This document shows positions 8,250 to 16,719 of a stretch of 64,000 nt of DNA, one piece after another (position 1 is the stretch's first letter; each line of letters opens with the position of its first letter). The translations under genes were made by a program, and so were the position numbers. The notes beneath the pieces were generated by a model. The model worked only from the letters and a program-made list of their open reading frames with translations. It was not told the origin of the DNA and did not search any database. Source of the DNA: Desulfonatronum thioautotrophicum (GTDB lineage: Bacteria; Desulfobacterota; Desulfovibrionia; Desulfovibrionales; Desulfonatronaceae); contig NZ_KN882169.1 in the NCBI RefSeq assembly GCF_000934745.1, positions 66,039 through 130,038 on the forward strand, read 5' to 3'.

Positions 8250-9413
8250 CTATGCTTTTTGCAGCACTTTGAGGATCTCCGCCGGAGTGATGATTTGCCC
8301 ATCTATGCGATTGAGGGTTCGCACCGAACTAAGGCCGTTGTTGACGCGCTTCACTTCTCTGGACATTTGGCCCATGTTCATTTCCGGAACAATGACGGTC
8401 CGGCATTGCCGGATCAATCGTTCCACGGCCGGGCGGGGAAAGGGGAACAAGGTTTTCAGCTTGAGCAGGCCGGCTCGAACGCCCAACTCCCTCGCCTGGA
8501 GCACGGCCAGGTGCGCGGAACGCGCCACGCAACCGTACGCGATGACCACCACTTCGGCATCTTCGCAGGCTGTTTCCTCGACGATTTGGATGTCGTAGAA
8601 AAATTGGTCGATCTTGCGAAAGAGCCGCTGCATCAGCTTTTCCACTTCTTCGGGGCGGGATGTGGGGTATCCGTTGACATCGTGGGTCAGGCCGGTGACA
8701 TGAAACCGATAGCCTTCCCCAAGAGCCGGCATGGGGGGGACGCCACGCATGGACTCCTCGTAAGGCACAAACCATTCGGGCGGCATGGACGGCTTGATTC
8801 GGGAGAAAATTTCATAGGTTTCCCGGTTGGGGATCTGAATTTTTTCCCGGGTATGAGCCGTAATTTCATCCAACAGCAGGATGACCGGGGAACGATACTT
8901 TTCGGACAAGTTAAAGGCCCGCACGGTCATGTCCAGACATTCTTGAACATCACTGGCCGAGAGTACTATGATTGGATGGTCGCCGTGGGTGCCCCAGCGG
9001 GCTTGTTGCACATCGCCCTGGGCGGGACTGGTGGGCAGGCCTGTACTGGGACCGCCGCGCATCACATTGACGATCACCAGCGGTACTTCGGTCATGGAGG
9101 CATAGCCGATGTGCTCCTGCATCAGGGAAAAACCCGGCCCCGAAGTGGCGGTCATGGATTTGCGCCCTGCCAGGGATGCTCCGATGACCGCTCCCAAACT
9201 GGCGATTTCATCCTCCATCTGGATGAATACCCCATCTGGTCGTTTGGGCAGGCGTTCCGCCATGATCTCGGCAATTTCCGTGGAAGGGGTGATGGGGTAC
9301 CCTGCAAAAAAGGAGCAGCCGGCCAGCAAGGCTCCTTCAACGACGGCCTCGTTGCCCAGAGCGAAAAGCGACCGCTCTTCCTTGCGATGATTCTTCTTAA
9401 CCTTCGTGGGCAT
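8250..9413 (-). CDS. korA: 2-oxoacid:ferredoxin oxidoreductase, alpha subunit
   Basis: Alpha subunit of the KorDABC complex, 387 residues. The N-terminal pyrimidine-binding domain has GNEAVVEGALLAGCSFFAGY and PITPSTEIAE, then ATSGPGFSLMQE. The C-terminal transketolase-like domain contains VVIAYGCVARSA. The substrate is probably 2-oxoglutarate, because a separate ferredoxin subunit precedes it and the subunit lacks the longer gamma fusion of branched-chain enzymes; 2-oxoisovalerate cannot be excluded. Its start overlaps korD by 17 bp and korB starts 18 bp after its stop. Confidence 0.93.
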   Translation of the reverse strand: MPTKVKKNHRKEERSLFALGNEAVVEGALLAGCSFFAGYPITPSTEIAEIMAERLPKRPDGVFIQMEDEIASLGAVIGASLAGRKSMTATSGPGFSLMQEHIGYASMTEVPLVIVNVMRGGPSTGLPTSPAQGDVQQARWGTHGDHPIIVLSASDVQECLDMTVRAFNLSEKYRSPVILLLDEITAHTREKIQIPNRETYEIFSRIKPSMPPEWFVPYEESMRGVPPMPALGEGYRFHVTGLTHDVNGYPTSRPEEVEKLMQRLFRKIDQFFYDIQIVEETACEDAEVVVIAYGCVARSAHLAVLQARELGVRAGLLKLKTLFPFPRPAVERLIRQCRTVIVPEMNMGQMSREVKRVNNGLSSVRTLNRIDGQIITPAEILKVLQKA

Positions 9414-9648
9414 GATCGACTTCTCTGTTGTTGGCTGTGCGACGTTTGGTTTTCACCACAATGGCGAAATCCGGACAATGGTGTTCACAAAAACCGCAGT
9501 TGCGGCAGGTTGCTCCCTGGATGACCCTGGCTTTCCCGTCCGGCCCCAATTCGAGAACCTCCCCAGGGCAAAAAGCAGCGCAAATACCACACCCTTTGCA
9601 CCAGTCCGGATAGATGGAAACCACCACTTGTTGTTTATCTTTGGCCAT
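9397..9648 (-). CDS. korD: 2-oxoacid:ferredoxin oxidoreductase, delta (ferredoxin) subunit
   Basis: Small 2x[4Fe-4S] subunit that passes electrons from the oxidoreductase to ferredoxin. CKGCGICAAFC and CRNCGFCEHHC provide the eight ligands in 83 residues. It is the first gene of the kor operon. I chose the ATG at 9648 (MAKDKQQ); the frame is open upstream but without family similarity, and a GTG two codons earlier is also possible. The 186 bp to the divergent exoribonuclease gene must contain both promoters; I see no clear -35/-10 pair there. Confidence 0.88.
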   Translation of the reverse strand: MAKDKQQVVVSIYPDWCKGCGICAAFCPGEVLELGPDGKARVIQGATCRNCGFCEHHCPDFAIVVKTKRRTANNREVDHAHEG

Positions 9649-9834
9649 AATCACGCTACATACGTTAGAGGTATCGTCGCCGTGCGCCTGACAGCATTTT
9701 GAGTAATGGTTTGAGGGCGACTTTGAGATCAAAGTGCTGACACGGCAACCAGAAGCCGTGTTTACCGTAAAACGGACCGTCTTCGTGGGCAAGACGGAGC
9801 CTTGGCCTTAGCGTAACCATCCGAGGATTTCAAC

Positions 9835-10917
9835 ATGGTCGTGCAAAAAAAAATATTCATCCCGGACATTCAGCCAGGAACGCGGATCAATGAACTGTTT
9901 CTCCTGGTTGAAGGGCGACAGGGGCAAGCCCGCAATGGGCCCTACTGGCAGGTTCGGCTTCAGGACGCTCGTGGAACCCTGGAAGGCAAGATCTGGAGCC
10001 CGATAAGTCAGGCTTATCCGGAACTTCCCGTGGGGGAGGTCGTCCGAGTTCAGGGAAACACGGACCTTTTTCGGGATCAATTGCAACTCCGAATCGAACA
10101 ACTGGAAATCCTGCAGATTGCCAAGGATGAGGTCGACTGGGAGCTTTTTCTACCGCGTAGCGCCAGGAAACCTGAAGATATGTTACTGGAGCTGGAGGAG
10201 TTATGCGCCCGCGAACTGCAGCATGCCCCGTGGCGCAAGTTTTGCCGCAAGGTTTTGCGCGACCCGGACATCCGAACACGGCTTTTGCTGGCTCCCGGAG
10301 CCAAGTCCATGCACCATGCCTACATTGGCGGGCTGTTGGAGCACACTCTGGCGGTCTGTCGTTTGACCCTGGCTATCAGCGCCCAGTATCCGGAGATTGA
10401 CCGGGAGGTGCTTCTGGTGGGTGCGGTGTTCCATGACCTGGGCAAGGCCTGGGAATTGAGTGCCGGGGTGCAACGCGATTACACGGACCCCGGTCGGCTG
10501 TTGGGCCATATTCTGCAGGGGGTGGCGGTGCTTGAACCGTTTTTGGCCAAAAGCAACGAACTGACACCGGGGCTGCAGCTGCATTTCAAGCATTTGCTGG
10601 TCAGTCACCATGGAGAATACGAGTACGGCTCGCCGCGTCGCCCCAAAACCACCGAAGCCCTGATCCTGCACTACGCCGACAACCTGGACGCCAAGGTGAA
10701 CATGACCTCCCAGCTTGTGGAAGCGCTGCCCGAAGAAACCTCCTGGACTCCATACCAACGAAGCATGGAGCGCCAATTTTTCCGCCCGGAACGGACTCCC
10801 AAGACGGATTCCAGGCGTCCGGCAACGACCACCCGGGCGGAGCGTCCGGCAATGCGCAACTTTCTGGATGACCTTCACCCCCCTGAAGTGCAGCCATCCA
10901 CCAAAAACAACGAATAA
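9835..10917 (+). CDS. YhaM-type 3'-5' exoribonuclease (OB fold + HD domain)
   Basis: Predicted metal-dependent nuclease acting on RNA 3' ends. The N-terminal 100 or so residues are an OB-type nucleic-acid-binding domain (YWQVRLQDARGTLEGKIW). Residues 155-300 form an HD domain: MHHAYIGGLLEHT (His160, His170) and the central FHDLGK with His200-Asp201, then a further His at LVSHHGEYEYGS. The architecture and 360-residue length match YhaM of Gram-positive bacteria. The last 50 residues are charged and low-complexity. It is 17 bp upstream of tmk. A GAGGA sequence precedes the ATG. Confidence 0.87.
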   Translation: MVVQKKIFIPDIQPGTRINELFLLVEGRQGQARNGPYWQVRLQDARGTLEGKIWSPISQAYPELPVGEVVRVQGNTDLFRDQLQLRIEQLEILQIAKDEVDWELFLPRSARKPEDMLLELEELCARELQHAPWRKFCRKVLRDPDIRTRLLLAPGAKSMHHAYIGGLLEHTLAVCRLTLAISAQYPEIDREVLLVGAVFHDLGKAWELSAGVQRDYTDPGRLLGHILQGVAVLEPFLAKSNELTPGLQLHFKHLLVSHHGEYEYGSPRRPKTTEALILHYADNLDAKVNMTSQLVEALPEETSWTPYQRSMERQFFRPERTPKTDSRRPATTTRAERPAMRNFLDDLHPPEVQPSTKNNE

Positions 10918-10934
10918 ATGAGATAACGGCAACC

Positions 10935-11582
10935 ATGTTGATTACGTTTGAAGGCATTGAGGGCTGCGGAAAAAGTACGCAGAGCAGGTTTGTGTTTGAC
11001 CAGCTCCAAAAGCGGGGAATGTCCGTGCTCTGGACCCGCCAGCCCGGCGGCTGCAAGCTGGGTGAGCGCTTGCGAGCCATGTTGTTGGGCCAGGAGGGGA
11101 GCGGGTTGACGCCGCAAAGTGAATTGTTTCTCTACCTGGCGGATCGGTCCCAGCACGTGGCAGAGGTGGTTCGACCTGCCCTGACCGCGGGCAAGGTGGT
11201 GCTTTGCGACCGATTTACGGATTCCACGGTGGCCTATCAGGGGTATGGTCGGGGACTGGACGTGCAGTTGTTGCGCCAATTGAATGACGTCGCTGTGGAT
11301 GGCTGCCTGCCGGACCTGACTCTGATCCTTGATCTTCCGGTTGAATGCGGCCTGGGCCGGGCTCGAGCCCGCAACGCTGACCAAGGACAAACCGAGAGTG
11401 AGGGCCGGTTCGAGGCCGAGGAAACTGCCTTTCATCAACGCATCCGCGACGGCTATCTGGCCTTGGCGGAGGAGGATGCACGGCGATATGTGGTGATTTT
11501 GGCGCACGGTACGCTGGATGAAGTGTTCCAGCAGGTTTGGAAGGCTGTGCGCGCGAGACTGGAAATCAGCGAACAAAAGTGA
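10935..11582 (+). CDS. tmk: Thymidylate kinase
   Basis: Phosphorylates dTMP to dTDP. The P-loop GIEGCGKST begins at residue 8, the DR(Y/F/H) motif appears as CDRFTDSTVAYQGYGRG, and the lid region follows (residues 140-165). At 215 residues it matches bacterial Tmk. It ends 35 bp from the convergent methyltransferase gene. Confidence 0.95.
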   Translation: MLITFEGIEGCGKSTQSRFVFDQLQKRGMSVLWTRQPGGCKLGERLRAMLLGQEGSGLTPQSELFLYLADRSQHVAEVVRPALTAGKVVLCDRFTDSTVAYQGYGRGLDVQLLRQLNDVAVDGCLPDLTLILDLPVECGLGRARARNADQGQTESEGRFEAEETAFHQRIRDGYLALAEEDARRYVVILAHGTLDEVFQQVWKAVRARLEISEQK

Positions 11583-11617
11583 TCGTCCGTGGTTGCCCGT
11601 GTTCCACGGAACCGCTG

Positions 11618-12166
11618 TCAGGCGGCAGGTTTTCGAGCCACGATTTGGGCCATGGCTCGATCAGGGTCCGTCAGTCGGCCCTCAAAGCGATGCAGCACCT
11701 GCCAGTCCCGGAACCACTCTCCCAGTTCTCCCGGCTTGAGCAGGTGGTCCGGATTACATGGGGGCCCAAATGTGGTCTGCTCAACGGTAAAGGTCTCATA
11801 GACAATACAGCCGCCAGGGCGGATGGCGCGATGGACTTCAGGAATCAGTGGTCTGTGCAGATACCGAAAGATCAATACAGCGCCGAAAGCCTTTTCGGGC
11901 AGAGGCCTGCGATGGGCTTTTTCAAGATCCGTCCACCACAACCTGATCCGGACATCTTGACCTCTGGACGCCAGCTTCGCCTTGCGCAGCGCCGTTCGGG
12001 ATCGATCGCAGCAGATTACGCTCAGGCCAAGACGGGCCGCATGGATGCCATTTCGTCCATCGCCGCATGCTACGTCCAAAACAGGTCCGGGAACTTGGTC
12101 CGGTTGGATAAGCCTTTCCCAGGTGCGCATCAGATCTGACGGCTGAGCTTGTTCTTCGTGATGCAT
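11618..12166 (-). CDS. Class I SAM-dependent methyltransferase, TehB-like
   Basis: A small methyltransferase of unknown substrate. Motif I is VLDVACGDGRNGIHAARLG and motif II/III the CCDRSRTALRKA segment; the C-terminal GGCIVYETFT region resembles TehB and related proteins. I chose the ATG at 12166 (MHHEEQAQ), which has GGAAG six bases upstream, over a longer frame that adds 35 residues without similarity. The product is then 182 residues. It is convergent with tmk and divergent from the hsp20 cluster. Confidence 0.8.
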   Translation of the reverse strand: MHHEEQAQPSDLMRTWERLIQPDQVPGPVLDVACGDGRNGIHAARLGLSVICCDRSRTALRKAKLASRGQDVRIRLWWTDLEKAHRRPLPEKAFGAVLIFRYLHRPLIPEVHRAIRPGGCIVYETFTVEQTTFGPPCNPDHLLKPGELGEWFRDWQVLHRFEGRLTDPDRAMAQIVARKPAA

Positions 12167-12347
12167 TATGCTTCCTTTTTGTTGCCTCAATTGTGCCTGT
12201 GCCCAACCAAAAAGGTCAAACACACGCCGCAAGAGATGATGCGCAGCCTGAAAGGAGTTCGCGCAATCCAAACCGCTTGTTGGTGAGCACCTGTTACTGG
12301 TTGAAAATAATATAGATTATTCCGGTGAAAAAATTTTTGTCATTATA

Positions 12348-12375
12348 TTGACAGGCGCTTGGCCATGTTTATTAA
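12348..12375 (+). promoter_or_regulatory. Candidate sigma-70-type promoter of the hsp20 cluster
   Basis: TTGACA (12348-12353), 16-bp spacer, TATTAA (12370-12375), about 46 bp before the first hsp20 ATG. I see no clear heat-shock sigma-factor consensus and no CIRCE element nearby. Confidence 0.55.
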
Positions 12376-12421
12376 ACGAATCGAAAGGCAACATCAAAAC
12401 GTGCATAAGGAGGTATATATT

Positions 12422-12835
12422 ATGGTTATCGACATGAGTCCCTTTTATGGTGGTATGGACAATTTTGACAGGGTTTTCAATGAGTTATGGGGGCCATTGA
12501 ACATCAGTCAGCGCAAGGTGGCCTATCCTCCGCTGAACATTAGTGAGGATGCGGATGCCTTGTATGTCCGCTGCGAAATCCCCGGTGTCAACGTGGAGGA
12601 TATTGACCTGACCTTTACGGACGCAACATTGGTAATCAAGGGTGAGCGAAAGATTGAAAAAGGAAAGTATTTTCGCCAGGAGCGCCCCACGGGGAATTTC
12701 CAGCGGGTGGTGAACATCAATGCTCCTGTGGACGTAGACAAGGTGAAAGCTGTGGCCAAAAATGGTTTGCTGGAAATTCGGCTGCCCAAGTCCGAAGACA
12801 CCAAGCCCCGGAAAATTTCCATTGACATGAATTAG
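12422..12835 (+). CDS. Small heat-shock protein, Hsp20 family (1)
   Basis: An alpha-crystallin-type holdase that binds unfolding proteins. The 137-residue product has the domain from about residue 35 (PPLNISEDADALYVRCEIPG) to the end, including the VKAVAKNGLLEIRLPK strand with the conserved NG-L-I/V signature. The start at 12422 is set by a very strong AAGGAGGT ribosome site. It is the first of three consecutive hsp20 genes and lies 16 bp before the second. The C-terminal I-X-I anchor is present as ISI. Confidence 0.92.
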   Translation: MVIDMSPFYGGMDNFDRVFNELWGPLNISQRKVAYPPLNISEDADALYVRCEIPGVNVEDIDLTFTDATLVIKGERKIEKGKYFRQERPTGNFQRVVNINAPVDVDKVKAVAKNGLLEIRLPKSEDTKPRKISIDMN

Positions 12836-12851
12836 GCACAGGAGGAGTACC

Positions 12852-13220
12852 ATGACCAAAGATATCGCCCAAACCGAAGCCAAGGGGTTGCCACGGATGA
12901 AACCGGCCACCGATATTCTGGAAACCGGAGACGGTTTTTTCATCTATGTCGACATGCCCGGCGTTCGCAAGGAAGACTTGATTATCGACCTCTCGGACGA
13001 TGAGCTGCGTATCGGTGGCAGGTCCGCGTACCAGGGGGTGACCAACGAGAATCGAATTCATGTGGAATTCGGCAATGTGGAATATACACGCGCTTTCACC
13101 CTGTCACACATTGTCGATAGGGAGAAGATCAAGGCGACATTGAAAAACGGTGTCCTGGAATTGCATTTACCCAAAGCTGAGAAGGCTCTGCCCCGCAAGA
13201 TTCAGGTGGAGCTGGAATAA
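12852..13220 (+). CDS. Small heat-shock protein, Hsp20 family (2)
   Basis: The second paralogue, 122 residues, starts almost directly with the alpha-crystallin domain (MKPATDILETGDGFFIYVDMPG) and so has a very short N-terminal arm. It retains the LKNGVLELHLPKAEKALPRKIQVELE ending. AGGAGG lies 5 bases before the ATG. The short arm suggests different oligomer packing from its neighbours (inference). Confidence 0.92.
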   Translation: MTKDIAQTEAKGLPRMKPATDILETGDGFFIYVDMPGVRKEDLIIDLSDDELRIGGRSAYQGVTNENRIHVEFGNVEYTRAFTLSHIVDREKIKATLKNGVLELHLPKAEKALPRKIQVELE

Positions 13221-13340
13221 CCAGGCAGTCTTATGGGATCGGTTTTGCGTCAGCTCTGAATGCCGCAATGCCACAATGACGTGATGTCATGAAATCAGAG
13301 AAACCATGCAGCGTGCTGTTCGTTTGAGGAGGTGTTTTTC

Positions 13341-13793
13341 ATGGTAAATCGCTTGTTTCCAGTATTACGTCCCAAGGGGAACATCGAAGGCCAGCGTCAA
13401 GCAGATCTGTTCAGCATGATGGAACCGTTTTTTGCTTCCCCTTTTGCCCTCAGGGGAGGCTTTGAAAAGATTATGCCGGCTGTGGATATTTCCGAGAGTG
13501 AGGAGGCCGTCATCGTCAACGCCGAACTACCCGGCATGGCACCTGAGTATGTTGAATTGCACGTGGAAAACAATTACCTGATTCTGAAAGGTGAGAAAAA
13601 AGCCGAACGGGAGGAGAAGAAGGAGAATGCCGTGCACAAGGAGTGCTCGTATGGCAGTTTCAGCAGGTCCATCCCGTTGCCGGCGGAAATTCAGGCTGAC
13701 AAGGTCTCCGCCAAATTCAAGAATGGCGTCCTGAAGGTCACTCTGCCCAAAAGCGAGAAGGCGCAAGCCAAACGGATTTCCATCGAGAGCTAG
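13341..13793 (+). CDS. Small heat-shock protein, Hsp20 family (3)
   Basis: The third paralogue, 150 residues. An N-terminal arm (MVNRLFPVLRPKG) precedes an alpha-crystallin domain starting near residue 45 (IMPAVDISESEEAVIVNAELPG) with FKNGVLKVTLPKSEKAQ and an ISIES end. GAGGAGGT lies 8 bases before the ATG; an in-frame GTG 9 bases earlier overlaps this site and is unlikely. The 120-bp gap from gene 2 leaves room for a separate promoter. A strong terminator follows. Confidence 0.92.
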   Translation: MVNRLFPVLRPKGNIEGQRQADLFSMMEPFFASPFALRGGFEKIMPAVDISESEEAVIVNAELPGMAPEYVELHVENNYLILKGEKKAEREEKKENAVHKECSYGSFSRSIPLPAEIQADKVSAKFKNGVLKVTLPKSEKAQAKRISIES

Positions 13794-13818
13794 GCGCGCA
13801 GAGAGCGATAAACAAGAA

Positions 13819-13858
13819 AATCGGGCCTCCAGCTTTCAGGGGGCCCGATTTTTTTTCT
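13819..13858 (+). terminator. Rho-independent terminator of the hsp20 cluster
   Basis: A 9-bp perfect stem (13819-13827 with 13842-13850) is followed by eight T, 26 bp after the last hsp20 stop. Confidence 0.9.
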
Positions 13859-13902
13859 TTTTCCCTCTGCCTCTTTTTTTGAAATAATGGGCATATCACC
13901 AT

Positions 13903-14391
13903 TTATCCAAGAATATCCGGGTTGAGTTGCCAGAGCGAAAAGTTCAAGTACGCAGCAAAGCAGACCCACAAAAGATACGGAAGGAGCATGGCTCCCGCCA
14001 GTGCCCTGATGCGCCAGAAGGATGTGGTTGTAGCCATGATCAGAGCCAGGAGCAAAAGTATTGCCACAAACGAGATCAAGCCCAACTGCCACACAAAAAA
14101 GAGCCAACTCCAGAGGGCATTGAAAATCAGCTGGGCAAGGTAAAGCCCGAGAGCAACCCAGGCTTTGCTGAAGCCTCCGACCCGCCAGACCAGCCATGAC
14201 GAAATACCCATGAGGCTATATAAAACCGTCCAAACCGGGCCAAAAACAGATGCTGGAGGCGACCATCCGGGCTGGACCAGTGCTGCGTAAAATGATTGCG
14301 CATCAAGCGATGCCATGCTGCCAACAGCAGCGGCAATGAATGTGACAAGCAACCAAAAAAACAGCCCGAGAGCCTGTGTTGATTTTTTCAT
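13903..14391 (-). CDS. tspO: TspO/MBR family membrane protein
   Basis: A five-helix inner-membrane protein whose relatives bind porphyrins and other hydrophobic ligands. The 162 residues show the family pattern, including the first helix (LFFWLLVTFIAAAVGS), PGWSPPASVFGPVWTVLYSLMGIS (the WxPP...GPVWT signature), LYLAQLIFNALWSWLFF and a final LLPYLLWVCFAAYLNFSLW segment. Its Shine-Dalgarno-like GGGG lies inside a direct repeat flanking a MITE-like insertion that begins immediately upstream of the start codon, so its native promoter is now about 310 bp further away. Confidence 0.93.
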   Translation of the reverse strand: MKKSTQALGLFFWLLVTFIAAAVGSMASLDAQSFYAALVQPGWSPPASVFGPVWTVLYSLMGISSWLVWRVGGFSKAWVALGLYLAQLIFNALWSWLFFVWQLGLISFVAILLLLALIMATTTSFWRIRALAGAMLLPYLLWVCFAAYLNFSLWQLNPDILG

Positions 14392-14392
14392 A

Positions 14393-14726
14393 ATACCCCA
14401 TCACTAGTGTCCCAACAATATTTCACATGATTCTAGCAGGTTAAGCTTGGCTACGTATTTGGAACTGTAGCGAGGACTTATATCTGTCTAATATATTTGG
14501 CTTTGTTTCATATGTCTATGCTATGGTGCTGTAGAAATCTGTAGCTGATATGCTGATTGATATTTATAAACTGCATTCTTAGTGCAGCACTGCTGCATTG
14601 CACGCGCTATGGTTTCCAAAAAAAGTTTCAAGTCGTTACATCGCTCTATGACCAAATTGTACATGTATTACAGCAACATGCCGCAAGGCGCATCTTGCTT
14701 GTTGGGACACTAGTGATACCCCATCA
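14393..14726. repeat. Target-site duplication flanking the MITE-like element
   Basis: ATACCCCATCA occurs at 14393-14403 and 14716-14726, with a 12-of-13 match if extended to the left. The left copy is the complement of the tspO ribosome-binding region. From the element to the gene at 14929 there is otherwise no feature I can identify. Confidence 0.75.
14403..14715. mobile_element. MITE-like element inserted at the tspO start
   Basis: A roughly 313-bp AT-richer segment has perfect 17-19-bp terminal inverted repeats (CACTAGTGTCCCAACAA at the left, its complement at the right) and is flanked by an 11-bp direct repeat, ATACCCCATCA, at 14393-14403 and 14716-14726. Because the end CACTAGTG is itself palindromic and the direct repeat overlaps it by a base or two, the exact ends are uncertain by 2 bp. 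It holds no convincing gene. Size, inverted ends and a 10-13-bp target duplication fit a non-autonomous element moved by a transposase such as those of the IS4/IS231 type; no transposase is in the window. Confidence 0.75.
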
Positions 14727-14928
14727 ATACCCAGGGTGCAGCACACAACCAATGGTGAATCCTCCACGATTCAGCTTGTGCTTAATGCCGCTGTGGATTT
14801 TTGATTTTCCCGGATGACGTACGCTGTCTTGACAGGAAACAGCCAAGTTCTGGGTAAACGGAAAAATCCTGCGCCGTGGCCCCTAAAAGCATCAAATGTT
14901 CAGTGAGTGCCAGCGGGCTTGGTCATGT

Positions 14929-15525
14929 TTACTGCTTTTGAGCCAAACCTTGAAAATCAATCAATTCCAGGTATGCAGTCAGATCATCTTTCTCCACATG
15001 TTGCCCTTTGACTGTCACCAGGATGCGATTGTCCACCACCAGGGTTATCTCCCCACGTCGCTGGTTTGGAGAAAAATTTACGATGCTTCGCTGTCCCGCA
15101 TGCGTTTCCAGCTTGGCCCCTGAAGATGCGGCAACCATCGGATTGCTGAACATCATGATCATGGGTTGAAGCATGGGGGAATCCGTCAGGATCGTGACAG
15201 TGACGCGCCCGTTCTCTCCATCCTTACGGTAGTTTCGCTCCGCGGAGACACCGCCACCCATGAATGCGGCGCCCATGCTTGTTGATTGCGGATCTGAAGC
15301 TGTCCAACCGGGCAATGCCTCGGGGAGAAAACTTTCCAGCTGCCCCCCTCGCTGCTGGCGAACCAACTGTGCCGCGTAATCCAGATTGCCGGCCGCTCCG
15401 GTGTAATCCCCTTGCTCATAAAGGGTTACGGCCTTTTCAATGGCATCCAGTACCTCGTCTGCCTGGACGGTCATGGGGAGACAGAGCAGCAAAGTCAGGA
15501 CAGTCCCTATCAGAATGCGGTACAT
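14929..15525 (-). CDS. Exported protein of unknown function
   Basis: I do not recognise the family. The 198-residue product starts with a clear signal peptide (MYRILIGTVLTLLLCLPMTVQA, cleavage probably after VQA near residue 22), so it is periplasmic. Residues 23-55 form a short TPR-like helical pair (AIEKAVTLYEQGDYTGAAGNL). The rest is a mixed fold containing VTVTILTDSPMLQPMIMMFSNP and ILVTVKGQHVEKDDLTAYL. It lies 63 bp after the membrane protein at 15589-16560 on the same strand, and the two may be one transcription unit. Confidence 0.75.
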   Translation of the reverse strand: MYRILIGTVLTLLLCLPMTVQADEVLDAIEKAVTLYEQGDYTGAAGNLDYAAQLVRQQRGGQLESFLPEALPGWTASDPQSTSMGAAFMGGGVSAERNYRKDGENGRVTVTILTDSPMLQPMIMMFSNPMVAASSGAKLETHAGQRSIVNFSPNQRRGEITLVVDNRILVTVKGQHVEKDDLTAYLELIDFQGLAQKQ

Positions 15526-15588
15526 AATTCCTCCACTATTTACATGTAAGATTGATGATTTCGTTGAGCCTGGAAGCCGCTGAAAGGC

Positions 15589-16560
15589 TTATTTTTCAGT
15601 CTGTTGGGGGGTATCCTGAACATGATTCCAGCCTTGGGCCTTTTGCTTCAGTTCGTTGAACTTGGTGGAGACCGCCTCCAGCTTGGCCTCCCATTCAGGA
15701 TGGGCGACCTGTCCTCTGGTTACCTTGAAAAATACCTGCATGAGAGCTGTCATGCCGATGGGCTCAATAACGGCTTGCTTGATACCCCAGGCCAGGACCA
15801 AGGCCAAAATAAGCGTTAGCGGACCTGCGGCTCCAGGAAAGATTCCGACAATGACGGCAACTGGTCCGAGGACAACCAGGAAGACGGCGAAGGTCAAGCC
15901 CCAAATGAATAGGGTCAACCAAGCGGCATTTTTTAGAAAAATTAAATAATTTTGCGCATAGAGCACCAAAGCTGTGCGACTGGATGCCCACGGGTTTTCA
16001 GCGCGGGTTTTCATCAGGTAAGCCAGGATGACCTCGTCCAGATATGTCAGGGAGAGATTGATAACCTTGTTGATCAGCTTTACCAGACCGCTCTTGCCTG
16101 GAACGGGCAAAAAGGAGGTGACGGAGAGGAACGTCCGGTTAAATGCCCTTAAGATACCTTTGATCAGCTGATCCAGGCCAAAAAGAAAGGACGATTCGAC
16201 AAATCGTTCCCGCACTTTCTCCTGGGCGTAGGCGATTTGCCCCTTGCCGCCTGGTATGGTCCCTCCATCCACGACCTCCACCAGCACGGCAATGTGCCCG
16301 GCCTTCACAACATAAAGCAGGTATTCCCGGATGAGGTAAACGAACGAACATGCCACCCCGAACCCGATCAGTCCGCCGATCATGCCCCCAGCAGCCCCGG
16401 CCCGGGCAATGGAGCCTACGCCGTATCCGATGCCTGCCCCAATCCCTGTGACCAAAATAAAGCCAAGGGTAATGCCGAAGTAGACCAGGAAGCGAAAAAC
16501 CAGGAATGGAAAGGTTTTGCCCATCAATCCCAGTACCTCACGAAAATTGAAATCTTTCAT
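15589..16560 (-). CDS. Multi-pass membrane protein of unknown function
   Basis: A 323-residue protein with about five to six membrane segments: FLVFRFLVYFGITLGFILV near residue 20-40, a Gly-rich pair (GIGYGVGSIARAGAAGGMIG), and three segments after residue 225 (LTLFIWGLTFAVFLVVLG, AVIVGIFPGAAGPLTLILA and following). A central soluble region (100-220) lies between. I do not recognise the family. The ATG at 16560 (MKDFNFREVLG) has GGAGAG upstream and is preferred over a start 27 codons earlier. It is probably co-transcribed with the exported protein downstream. Confidence 0.75.
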   Translation of the reverse strand: MKDFNFREVLGLMGKTFPFLVFRFLVYFGITLGFILVTGIGAGIGYGVGSIARAGAAGGMIGGLIGFGVACSFVYLIREYLLYVVKAGHIAVLVEVVDGGTIPGGKGQIAYAQEKVRERFVESSFLFGLDQLIKGILRAFNRTFLSVTSFLPVPGKSGLVKLINKVINLSLTYLDEVILAYLMKTRAENPWASSRTALVLYAQNYLIFLKNAAWLTLFIWGLTFAVFLVVLGPVAVIVGIFPGAAGPLTLILALVLAWGIKQAVIEPIGMTALMQVFFKVTRGQVAHPEWEAKLEAVSTKFNELKQKAQGWNHVQDTPQQTEK

Positions 16561-16719
16561 TGTTGCTCTCCAGTTTTGGGTCTTGGTATTCAGTCGGCAT
16601 TCAAGGTAGCCGTGGTATCTGGCAACACCCAAAACTTGCAACTTGTGTGTTTGGGCATGTGGTATGTCTCGGTGGTTACTTTAGGTGTTCGGGAGCCTAT
16701 CATCATTTATTTATGACGT

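Noticed and set aside
7896..9524. 542-codon open frame on the plus strand
   Set aside because: It lies antisense to korB and korA, whose motifs are complete; its composition (very His/Gly-rich) is that of a shadow frame.
11583..11617. CCGTGG/CCACGG hairpin between tmk and the methyltransferase gene as a terminator
   Set aside because: The stem is short with an 11-base loop and there is no T run on either strand.
14557..14817. 86-codon frame across the right end of the MITE-like element
   Set aside because: It crosses the inverted repeat and the target duplication, has no ribosome site and no similarity to transposases I recognise.
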